64,000 bases of DNA from Thiobacillus denitrificans (GTDB lineage: Bacteria > Pseudomonadota > Gammaproteobacteria > Burkholderiales > Thiobacillaceae), in NCBI RefSeq assembly GCF_001530125.1, contig NZ_LDUG01000025.1, positions 135,888 through 199,887 of the forward strand. Reading direction: 5' to 3'. Under the pieces are notes generated by a model, which was not told the DNA's origin, made no database searches, and saw only the letters and a list, made by a program, of their open reading frames with translations. Shown one piece after another: positions 8,530 through 15,556 of the stretch. Made by a program: the position numbers and the translations under genes. Positions within the stretch are counted from its first letter, which is position 1. Each line of letters begins with the position of its first letter.

Positions 8530-9579
8530 ATGAGCGATTTCCGTACGGCCATCTGGCCGGCCCTGGCCGCGGCCGCCCTGTTCGGCGGCAGCACGCCGCT
8601 GGTCAAGCTGCTGGTGGGCGAAATGCCCGCCTTGCTGCTGGCGGGCCTGCTCTATCTGGGCAGCGGCGTGGGCCTGGTGGTCATTCGCCTGCTGCGGGAT
8701 CGCGGCTGGCGAGCGAGCGGGCTGGCCGCAGACGAATGGCGCTGGTTCGGCGCCGCCATTGTCTTCGGCGGCCTGCTGGGACCGGTGCTGCTGGTCTTCG
8801 GTCTGACCCGTATCGGCGCGGGGACCGCTTCGCTGATGCTCAACCTGGAGGCGGTTTTCACCGCCGTGCTGGCCTGGGTCGTCTTCAAGGAAAACGTCGA
8901 TCGCCGCATCGTGCTCGGCATGCTGCTCATCGTCGCCGGCGGCGCGGTGCTCGCCTGGCCATCCGCCGGAAGCGCAACGGTGGACGGGGTCGGCCTTCTG
9001 GCCATCGCTGCCGCCTGTTTCTGCTGGGCAATCGACAACAACCTGACGCGCCGGGTGTCAGGCTCGGACGCCCTGTTCATCGCCGGGACCAAGGGCTTGA
9101 CCGCCGGCGCGGTCAACACCGGCCTGGCCCTGCTGCTGGGCGCGGCATTGCCTGCCTGGTCCGCCGCGTGGGCAGCCATGACAGTCGGCTTTGTGGGCTA
9201 TGGCTTGAGCCTGGTGCTTTTTGTCATGGCATTGCGCGGCCTGGGCACGGCCCGCACGGGCGCCTATTTCTCCACCGCGCCTTTCATCGGTGCAGCCATC
9301 GCCATCCTGTTGCTGGGCGAACCCACGCCCGCCCCTTTCTGGCTCGCTGCCGGCCTGATGGGTGCGGGTGTCTGGCTGCACCTGACCGAACGTCACGCCC
9401 ATGTGCATACGCATGAGCCGCTGGAGCACACGCACCCGCACATTCACGATGCGCATCACCAGCACGAACATGATTTCGATTGGGATGGCAAAGCGCCGCA
9501 CAGCCATCCCCATCGGCATGTGGCCATCACCCACAAACACCCGCATTTCCCGGATATTCATCATCGGCACGGGCATTGA
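8530..9579 (+). CDS. EamA/DMT-family exporter with a His-rich C-terminal tail
   Basis: This 349-residue protein has the ten-helix EamA layout in two repeats (about residues 5-140 and 150-285), including the first-half LNLEAVFTAVLAWVVFKE motif. After the last helix a roughly 60-residue soluble tail is crowded with His (HAHVHTHEPLEHTHPHIH, HSHPHRH, HKHPHF, HHRHGH). Such a tail should bind divalent metal, and the gene follows the czc operon across the MITE. I infer a metal-linked or metal-sensing exporter; DMT proteins otherwise move metabolites, so the cargo is open. Confidence 0.75.
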   Translation: MSDFRTAIWPALAAAALFGGSTPLVKLLVGEMPALLLAGLLYLGSGVGLVVIRLLRDRGWRASGLAADEWRWFGAAIVFGGLLGPVLLVFGLTRIGAGTASLMLNLEAVFTAVLAWVVFKENVDRRIVLGMLLIVAGGAVLAWPSAGSATVDGVGLLAIAAACFCWAIDNNLTRRVSGSDALFIAGTKGLTAGAVNTGLALLLGAALPAWSAAWAAMTVGFVGYGLSLVLFVMALRGLGTARTGAYFSTAPFIGAAIAILLLGEPTPAPFWLAAGLMGAGVWLHLTERHAHVHTHEPLEHTHPHIHDAHHQHEHDFDWDGKAPHSHPHRHVAITHKHPHFPDIHHRHGH

Positions 9580-9729
9580 TCCTGGTTCTGCGGATCCCGC
9601 TAGGGCCACTCGAAAATGGTAGACGAGAACGGCCGATCATGTTTTGCCGAGGCAAAAAAACGGAGTGTCACGATGATCGCGCTATGGTTGCATCCTGGCT
9701 GAACCCTGCCGCACGCGACCGACTCTTCC

Positions 9730-9945
9730 CGACCCACAAGAATCACGGCCTTCGACGCTTTGACGGTCGGCTATCTCGTGTTGAGCCGCCATTCAAAAAT
9801 TCGAGGCGGATGCCGGGTCATTGGCCTTATGTAAAGCTTTGCATAAGGCCGACGAGCCGAAGTTCGCGGAAAGTTAGCGAATGGCGGGTTAACCCCAGAT
9901 AACCGACTGCCATGACGTTGAAGGCTGGGCGGCTCTTGTGGGTCG
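9730..9945. repeat. 216-bp imperfect palindrome embedded in the IS30 remnant
   Basis: The two halves are inverted copies of about 108 bp meeting near 9836/9837. The outer arms are CGACCCACAAG and CTTGTGGGTCG. Next come matching blocks (GGTCGGCTATCTCGTGTTGA on the left, the complement of GGTTATCTGGGGTTAACC on the right, both running into CCGCCATTC). The centre at 9823-9850 is a 28-bp dyad built on GGCCTTATG, AAGCTTT and CATAAGGCC with one mismatched pair. Because of the symmetry both strands encode similar peptides. It replaces the IS30 coding sequence, so it is probably an inserted palindromic element or a rearranged end. Confidence 0.6.
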
Positions 9946-10136
9946 ATGCGAGACTGTGAGCGCGCATGGGCTTGTTTGGGACGATAGCCGCGCGCTCCCC
10001 GGTTGCGCGTCATCTCCCGGCTGATGGTCGATTTATGGCGCTCCATCAATCGGGCAATCTCGCTTTTGTCATGTCCCGCTTTGGCAAGGATGGCAATCTG
10101 ATACCGTTCGTCTTGGGTGAGGTGTGTGTATTTCAT
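9946..10136 (-). pseudogene. IS30-family transposase, N-terminal fragment
   Basis: The fragment starts MKYTHLTQDERYQIAILAKA and continues with KSEIARLMERHKSTISREMTRNRG, the helix-turn-helix that opens IS30-family transposases (DDE type, normally about 320-340 residues). Only about 64 codons remain before the sequence enters the 216-bp palindrome, so the DDE domain is missing and the gene is dead. The 65 bp between glcF and this start probably include the IS end. Transfer is implied by family; no second IS end is visible on the EamA side. Confidence 0.75.
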
Positions 10137-10201
10137 TCAGGGCAACTTTGACTTGGCGGTCGAGGGGCTCGGATGCTCTCACATCTCGCCCACCCAACCC
10201 G

Positions 10202-11473
10202 TTAATCAGAGTTGCACTTCGAATTTGAATCCGCGCCCGTTTTTTCCAGCGCATCGTCCAAAATTTCCACCCAGTGTCGCACAGGAATCCCGGTGCCCGA
10301 TTGCAGATGCGTGAGGCAACCAATGTTGGCGGTGACGATCACCTCCGGCGCCCCCGCCTGTAAATAGCCGAGCTTGCGCATCTTGAGCTGGTTGGCGATC
10401 TCGGGCTGCAGGATCGAATAGGTGCCGGCCGAGCCGCAGCACAGGTGTTTTTCCGCCACCGGAGTGAGCTCGAATCCGGCATCGGTCAGCAGCGCCTCGA
10501 CGCCGCCCGTGAGTTTCTGTCCGTGCTGCAGGGTGCAGGGCGGGTGGTAGGCGATGCGTTTAGGGGTGAGGGGTGAGGGGTTAGGGGTGAGAGATTTCAG
10601 CGCGGCCGCTTCGCAAACGAGGATTTCCGAAATGTCTTTCGTCGCGGCGGACACGCGCGCGGCTTTTTCCGCATAGGCGTCGTCATTGCGCAGCAGCCAG
10701 CCGTAGTCCTTCACCATCACGCCGCAGCCCGAGGCCGTCATCACGATGGCTTCCACGCCGGCGTCGAGCTGCGGCAGCCAGGCGTCGATGTTGCGGCGTG
10801 CGGCATCAAGGCCCGCATCGGTGTCGTTGAGGTGATGCGCAAGCGCGCCGCAGCAGCCGGCTTCGCTTGCCGTGACCAGCGAGATGCCGAGGCGGTCGAG
10901 CACGCGCGCGGTGGCGGCGTTGATGTTGGGTTTGAGGCCGGGCTGCACGCAGCCCTGCAGGACCAGCATGCGGCGGGCGTGGCGTGCGGCGGGCCAGATG
11001 CCTGCTGCTTCGGCGGCGGGGATGCGGGCCTTCAAAAAGCCCGGCATCAGACTGCGCACGCCCTGGCCGAGATTGAGCGCGCTGTTGAACAGCAGTTGCG
11101 TGCCGAGGCCGATTTTCAGCGCCGTGCGGGTCGCGGTCTCGCCCACGCTGCGGCCGACTTTTTCCTCGACGATGTGGCGGCCGATGTCGAGCAGCTTGCC
11201 GTATTCGACGCCCGATGGGCAGGTGGTCTCGCAGTTGCGGCAGGTCAGGCAGCGGTCGAGGTGAAGCTGGGTTTTCGCCGTCGGCGTTGCGCCTTCGAGC
11301 ACCTGTTTCATCAGATAGATGCGGCCGCGCGGCGAGTCGAGCTCGTTGCCGAGAATCTGGTAGGTGGGGCAGGTGGCCAGACAAAACCCGCAATGCACGC
11401 AGCTGCGCAGGATGCGTTCGGCTTCCTCGCCCTCGGGGGTGTTGCGGAAGGATTCGGCGAGCGTGGTCTGCAT
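10202..11473 (-). CDS. glcF: Glycolate oxidase iron-sulfur subunit
   Basis: This 423-residue subunit passes electrons from GlcDE to the quinone pool during oxidation of glycolate to glyoxylate. Two 4Fe-4S motifs are clear: CVHCGFCLATCPT (about residues 19-31) and CLTCRNCETTCPSGVEYGK (about residues 69-87). Two CCG-type domains follow (QGCVQPGLKPNINAAT, AGCCGALAHH, HPPCTLQHGQKL, CCGSAGTYSILQ). I start at MQTTLAESF; the upstream open frame has no homology. The last nine residues (DSNSKCNSD) look unlike the family end and may derive from the adjacent IS30 end. It begins one base after glcE ends. Confidence 0.93.
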   Translation of the reverse strand: MQTTLAESFRNTPEGEEAERILRSCVHCGFCLATCPTYQILGNELDSPRGRIYLMKQVLEGATPTAKTQLHLDRCLTCRNCETTCPSGVEYGKLLDIGRHIVEEKVGRSVGETATRTALKIGLGTQLLFNSALNLGQGVRSLMPGFLKARIPAAEAAGIWPAARHARRMLVLQGCVQPGLKPNINAATARVLDRLGISLVTASEAGCCGALAHHLNDTDAGLDAARRNIDAWLPQLDAGVEAIVMTASGCGVMVKDYGWLLRNDDAYAEKAARVSAATKDISEILVCEAAALKSLTPNPSPLTPKRIAYHPPCTLQHGQKLTGGVEALLTDAGFELTPVAEKHLCCGSAGTYSILQPEIANQLKMRKLGYLQAGAPEVIVTANIGCLTHLQSGTGIPVRHWVEILDDALEKTGADSNSKCNSD

Positions 11474-11474
11474 G

Positions 11475-12521
11475 TCAGAAGTCCGAATACAGGCGGCCGC
11501 GGTTGAAAATGCCCCTGGGGTCGAAGCGCTGCTTGAGGTTGCGATGCACGCCCAACAGGGCCGGGGCGAGCGGGGCGAAGACGCCGTCGGCCGGCGCGGC
11601 GCCGCGGAACAGGGTGGCGTGGCCCCCCGCACTCTTGGCAGCTTCGCGCAAGTTGGCTGCGGGCCGGTTGCTTGCCAGCCAGCGCACGGCGCCGCCCCAT
11701 TCGATCCATTGCGCGTCGCCCAGGTTCAGTGGCGGCGTGGTCGGCTTGACCGCCAGACGCCATATCGGGCGCTTGTCGAAAAAAGGTGTCGCCTGGTCGC
11801 GCAGGCGCTGCCAGAAGGCAGCGGCATCCTTCAATGCCTCGCCGCCGAGTTTGGCCTGCGCGACCTGCACCGCGGACGCCGCGCCCGACAGCCGCAGCGT
11901 CAGCAGGCCGGCGTGCCATGAAGTCGCCGACAGCGGCAGCGGCTGTCCGGCCCACTGGTTCATTTTCAGGATGGCGGTGGCTTCATCCAGTTCGAATTGC
12001 AGCGTGGATTCCGCAGCCGGTTTCGGCAGCACCTTGAGCGAGACTTCGGTGATGAGGCCAAGCGTGCCGAGCGCGCCGACCATCAGCCGCGACACATCGT
12101 AGCCGGCGACATTCTTGATCACCTGGCCGCCGAAGCGCAGCGGCTGCCCGGTACCGTCGACCATCCGCACACCGAGCACGAAGTCGCGCGCGGCGCCGGC
12201 GTAGGGTCGGCGCGGGCCGGACAGGCCGGCGGCAATGCAGCCGCCCAGCGTGGCCGGGCCGCCGAAGTGCGGCGGCTCGAACGCCAGCATCTGATTCTGT
12301 TCGGCGAGCAGTCCCTCGATTTCGGCCAGCGGGGTGCCGGCACGTGCGGTCAGCACCAGCTCCTTGGGCTGGTAGTCGACGATGCCGGCAAGCGCGCGTG
12401 TGCTGAGGACTTCACCTTCATCGGCGTTGCCGTAGAAGGTCTTGCTGCCGCCGCCCTGGATGATGAGCGGCGTATTGCTTTCATGGGCGGCGCGGATGCG
12501 CTCGATCAAGGTGTCCAGCAT
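11475..12521 (-). CDS. glcE: Glycolate oxidase FAD-binding subunit GlcE
   Basis: This 348-residue protein is the second, shorter flavin-type subunit of glycolate oxidase. It has the FAD_binding_4 layout: LIIQGGGSKTFYGN near residue 19, PPHFGGPATLGGCIAAGLSGPRR around residue 85 and an NVAGYDVSRLMVGALGTLG segment near residue 130. The C-terminus ends DPRGIFNRGRLYSDF, as in GlcE and GlcD proteins. ATG 12521 overlaps the glcD stop by one base, so the two are coupled. Its partner subunits lie immediately on either side. Confidence 0.92.
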   Translation of the reverse strand: MLDTLIERIRAAHESNTPLIIQGGGSKTFYGNADEGEVLSTRALAGIVDYQPKELVLTARAGTPLAEIEGLLAEQNQMLAFEPPHFGGPATLGGCIAAGLSGPRRPYAGAARDFVLGVRMVDGTGQPLRFGGQVIKNVAGYDVSRLMVGALGTLGLITEVSLKVLPKPAAESTLQFELDEATAILKMNQWAGQPLPLSATSWHAGLLTLRLSGAASAVQVAQAKLGGEALKDAAAFWQRLRDQATPFFDKRPIWRLAVKPTTPPLNLGDAQWIEWGGAVRWLASNRPAANLREAAKSAGGHATLFRGAAPADGVFAPLAPALLGVHRNLKQRFDPRGIFNRGRLYSDF

Positions 12522-13975
12522 CAGAACCTCGGCAGCTCGGGGTGCGTTAGCTGGCCGCCGTGGACGTGCATCGCGCCCCACTCGGCGCAGCGGTGCAGTT
12601 CGGGAACAGCCTTGCCGGGGTTGAGCAGCTTGTCAGGGTCGAATGCGGCCTTCACGTCGTGGAAACGGCTCAGTTCCGGCGTGGCGAACTGCGCGCACAT
12701 CTGGTTGATCTTTTCCAGCCCGACGCCGTGCTCGCCGGTGATGGTGCCGCCGACCTCGACGCACAGCTCGAGAATCTTGCCGCCGAAGGCTTCGGCCTTG
12801 GCGAGTTCGCCGGGCTGGTTGGCGTCGAACAGGATCAGCGGGTGCAGATTGCCGTCGCCGGCGTGGAACACGTTGGCTACCGCCAGGCCGTATTCGGCGC
12901 TCATCTCGCTGATGCGTTTCAACACGTGCGGCAAAGCGCCGCGCGGAATGGTGCCGTCCATGCAGTAATAGTCGGGCGCGAGCCGGCCGACCGCGGGGAA
13001 GGCGGCCTTGCGCCCGGCCCAGAACTTGAGGCGCTGCGCCTCGCTCTCGGCGGTGCGGATCTCGATCGCGCCAGAGGCTTCGAGCACTTTCCGCACGGTG
13101 TAGATGTCGGCCGAGACTTCCTCGTTGACGCCGTCAACCTCGCACAAGAGCAGGGCCTCGCAGTCGAGCGGGTAGCCAGCGTGGACGAAGGCCTCGGCGG
13201 CCTGGATGGCGAGGCGGTCCATCATCTCGAGACCTGCAGGGATGACGCCAGCGGCGATGATGTTGCCGACTGCGGCACCCGCTTTCGCCACATCGTCGAA
13301 CGCGGCCAGCACCACCTGCGCGCGTTCGGGGCGCGGCAGCAGCTTGACCGTGACTTCGGTGATCACCGCCAGCATGCCTTCCGAGCCGGTCAAGAGCGCG
13401 AGCAGATCGTAGCCGGGCGCGTCGAGCGACTCGTTGCCGATTTCCAGCAATTGGCCGTCGATGGTCCACGCGCGCAGCTTCATGATGTTGTGCACGGTGA
13501 GGCCGTATTTGAGGCAGTGCACGCCGCCGGAGTTTTCCGCCACGTTGCCGCCGATCGAGCAGGCGATCTGCGACGACGGATCGGGCGCGTAATAAAGATT
13601 GTGCCCCGCGACGGCTTCGGAAATCGCCAGGTTGCGCACGCCGGGCTCGATCACGGCGGTGCGCGTCAGCGGGTCGATGGCCTTGATGCGGTTGAGCTTG
13701 GCCAGCACCAGCAACACCGCACCGTCGACGGGTATGGCGCCCGCCGACAGGCCGGTGCCGGCGCCGCGTGCCACCACTGCGACCTTCTCCGCGTGGCACA
13801 GCTTCAGGATCGCCGCCACCTGCGCCTCATTCTCCGGCAGTGCTACCACGTCAGGGGTGTTGCGGTACACCGCCAGGCCGTCGGACTCGAATGGCAGCAG
13901 GTCTTCGCGCTCGTTGAGCACGCAGTGCGCCGGCAACAGGCGGCGCAGTTTGGATAGGAAGGCGGGACTGAGCAT
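12521..13975 (-). CDS. glcD: Glycolate oxidase FAD subunit GlcD
   Basis: This 484-residue FAD-linked oxidase is the catalytic subunit converting glycolate (and possibly lactate-like 2-hydroxy acids) to the 2-oxo acid. Visible features are the PP-loop ARGAGTGLSAGAIPVDGAVL (about residues 69-88), DPSSQIACSIGGNVAENSGG (about residues 132-151) and the C-terminal HAGDGNLHPLILFD and TGEHGVGLEK motifs with the conserved His residues. The end, DPDKLLNPGKAVPE, is typical. It lies 17 bp downstream of the DUF1537 kinase and is cotranscribed with glcE and glcF. Confidence 0.94.
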   Translation of the reverse strand: MLSPAFLSKLRRLLPAHCVLNEREDLLPFESDGLAVYRNTPDVVALPENEAQVAAILKLCHAEKVAVVARGAGTGLSAGAIPVDGAVLLVLAKLNRIKAIDPLTRTAVIEPGVRNLAISEAVAGHNLYYAPDPSSQIACSIGGNVAENSGGVHCLKYGLTVHNIMKLRAWTIDGQLLEIGNESLDAPGYDLLALLTGSEGMLAVITEVTVKLLPRPERAQVVLAAFDDVAKAGAAVGNIIAAGVIPAGLEMMDRLAIQAAEAFVHAGYPLDCEALLLCEVDGVNEEVSADIYTVRKVLEASGAIEIRTAESEAQRLKFWAGRKAAFPAVGRLAPDYYCMDGTIPRGALPHVLKRISEMSAEYGLAVANVFHAGDGNLHPLILFDANQPGELAKAEAFGGKILELCVEVGGTITGEHGVGLEKINQMCAQFATPELSRFHDVKAAFDPDKLLNPGKAVPELHRCAEWGAMHVHGGQLTHPELPRF

Positions 13976-13992
13976 GGCAGGGCGGGAAACGG

Positions 13993-15327
13993 TCAGGCCG
14001 CCAGTTTAGCCGGGCTCGCCTGCGCGTGCGAGGGCGCGAGACGCCGGTAGGCTTCCGCCAGTGCACCGTCGCCGCCGACGTTGCCGGGAAAAATCACGAC
14101 GGGAATCTGCGGCAGGCGGTGGGCGGTCGGCGTCTGCACCACGGTCACGCCGGGGAGGATCTGCCCCAGCACGCGCGAGGTCGCCAGTTCCAGCCCGGTC
14201 GACAGCACGTCGTTGGAGGTGATGCCGCCCTTGCTGATGAGGAAGCCCAGGGTTTCCGGCAGCCGATGCACCACGTCCATCAGCGTGGCGGACACGGACT
14301 CGCCGAAGGCCAGCCGCTCGGCCACGCTGACGAACTGCCGCTCGGCGCGGCTGGTGAACACCACCGGCGTGAGGCCGCGTGCGTGGGCGTGGGCGATGCT
14401 CGCTGTCAGTTCGTCGACCAGCGCGGCGCGCGCGTCAGGCAGACGGGCGACGTCGAGCGGCAGGCCGACCACGCCGCGTTCCTTCAGCAGCGCGGTGAGC
14501 TGGGCCGTGGTCTTGGCGACGTGCGAGCCGACGATGATCGCGCCGGGCTGGCCGTCGCGCACCAAAGTGGCGAAGGATTCGGCAGCTACCGGCTGCGGCG
14601 GCAGCTTGGCGAGTGCGGTGAGCAGCGAGGCCGCGCTGCGGAACAGCAGGTGGCGGCCAGAGGCGGCGGCTTTCAGGACTGCGTCGGCGAAGATGCGGTA
14701 GTCGTCTGCGGATTCGCCGTCGACCACGCCGATTGCGTTGTTCTCGAACGATGCGAGCCAGGAATCGGCCTGGCCTTTGCGAAGGTCCGTGAGGGTGAGC
14801 CGCGCCACGTCAGCGGCCTCGACGCGGCCGGCGGTCTTCTCGGCGACGTAGTCGGGCAGATACGCGGTGCGGTAGCCGAACACCGAGTCGCGCGCGAACT
14901 CGGTCTCGTGGGTCGGCACCGGCTTGCCGTCGATGATCAGGTAGTGCGTGCTGTCGCGCGTGATGCGCCCGCCCTCGAAGAAGCCGGGGGTCAGGATGGT
15001 CGCGTCGAAAGAACCGAGCACGGCGTTCATCACGTCGGTCTCGACCGGGTAGTGGCCGCGCAGCGTTGAATCCGAGCGCGATACGAACAGCACCGGCCCT
15101 TTGTAATCGACGAGCGCGAGCTTGAGGTTTTCGCATACCTCTCGCGTGACGTCGGCGGCGCGCGCCGCGTCCATCCCGCGCGTGTTGGTGAGGATGAAGA
15201 ACAACGGCGCGGCGTCGGCCAGCGCCGTCTTCAACGTGGCGACATCCCAGCGCGTCAGGAGCAGACAGGAATGCACCGTCTGCGATCCGGTGGGGTCGTC
15301 GTCGAGAACGATGATTTTCGGGGTCAT
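13993..15327 (-). CDS. Four-carbon acid sugar kinase family protein (DUF1537)
   Basis: This 444-residue protein has both domains of the DUF1537/OtnK family. The N-terminal sugar-acid domain opens with IIVLDDDPTGSQTVHSCLLL and contains VSRSDSTLRGHYPVE. The C-terminal nucleotide domain contains IIVGSHVAKTTAQL and a glycine-rich SKGGITSNDVLSTGL. Characterised members phosphorylate D-erythronate, L- or D-threonate, or 3-oxo-tetronates. None of the usual partners (an OtnI isomerase, an OtnC aldolase or a PdxA2-like dehydrogenase) is adjacent; glcDEF lies 17 bp downstream instead. A role in feeding C2 acids to GlcDEF, or as a glycerate-type kinase, is inference only. Confidence 0.85.
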   Translation of the reverse strand: MTPKIIVLDDDPTGSQTVHSCLLLTRWDVATLKTALADAAPLFFILTNTRGMDAARAADVTREVCENLKLALVDYKGPVLFVSRSDSTLRGHYPVETDVMNAVLGSFDATILTPGFFEGGRITRDSTHYLIIDGKPVPTHETEFARDSVFGYRTAYLPDYVAEKTAGRVEAADVARLTLTDLRKGQADSWLASFENNAIGVVDGESADDYRIFADAVLKAAASGRHLLFRSAASLLTALAKLPPQPVAAESFATLVRDGQPGAIIVGSHVAKTTAQLTALLKERGVVGLPLDVARLPDARAALVDELTASIAHAHARGLTPVVFTSRAERQFVSVAERLAFGESVSATLMDVVHRLPETLGFLISKGGITSNDVLSTGLELATSRVLGQILPGVTVVQTPTAHRLPQIPVVIFPGNVGGDGALAEAYRRLAPSHAQASPAKLAA

Positions 15328-15343
15328 GATCTAAACCTTTTTT

Positions 15344-15548
15344 GTCCGCGAAGGACGCGAAGGGGCGCGAAGAAGACCTGAGTAAACACTGATACGTCTG
15401 TCATTGCGAGGAGCGAAGCGACGCGGCAATCCAGAAAGCCTCGCCGAATCAAGCAGTGGATTGCTTCGCTGCGCTCGCAATGACAAATTACAGACTTATT
15501 CAGCGTCCTCCGGGTTTTCCTTCGCGTTTCTTCGCGCCCTTAGCGGAT
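15344..15548. repeat. Nested inverted repeats between the ThDP enzyme and kinase genes
   Basis: The outer arms (15344-15376 and 15519-15548) are built from GCGAAG-type units: CCGCGAAGGACGCGAAGG on the left and CCTTCGCG, TTCTTCGCGCCC on the right. Inside lies a second hairpin with arms 15400-15433 (GTCATTGCGAGGAGCGAAGC) and 15457-15484 (GATTGCTTCGCTGCGCTC, then GCAATGAC). The inner type is a widespread bacterial intergenic hairpin. Together they fill the 229-bp spacer within the presumed operon and could affect read-through from the upstream gene into the kinase. Confidence 0.7.
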
Positions 15549-15556
15549 ACGTTTTT

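Noticed and set aside
9749-9925. Integron attC site in the palindrome
   Set aside because: The GTTAACC/GGTTAAC-like cores do not fit GTTRRRY and RYYYAAC, and there is no integrase or gene cassette.
12560-13957. 465-codon plus-strand frame opposite glcD
   Set aside because: Antisense shadow created by the codon bias of glcD; no homology in sequence and no start signal.
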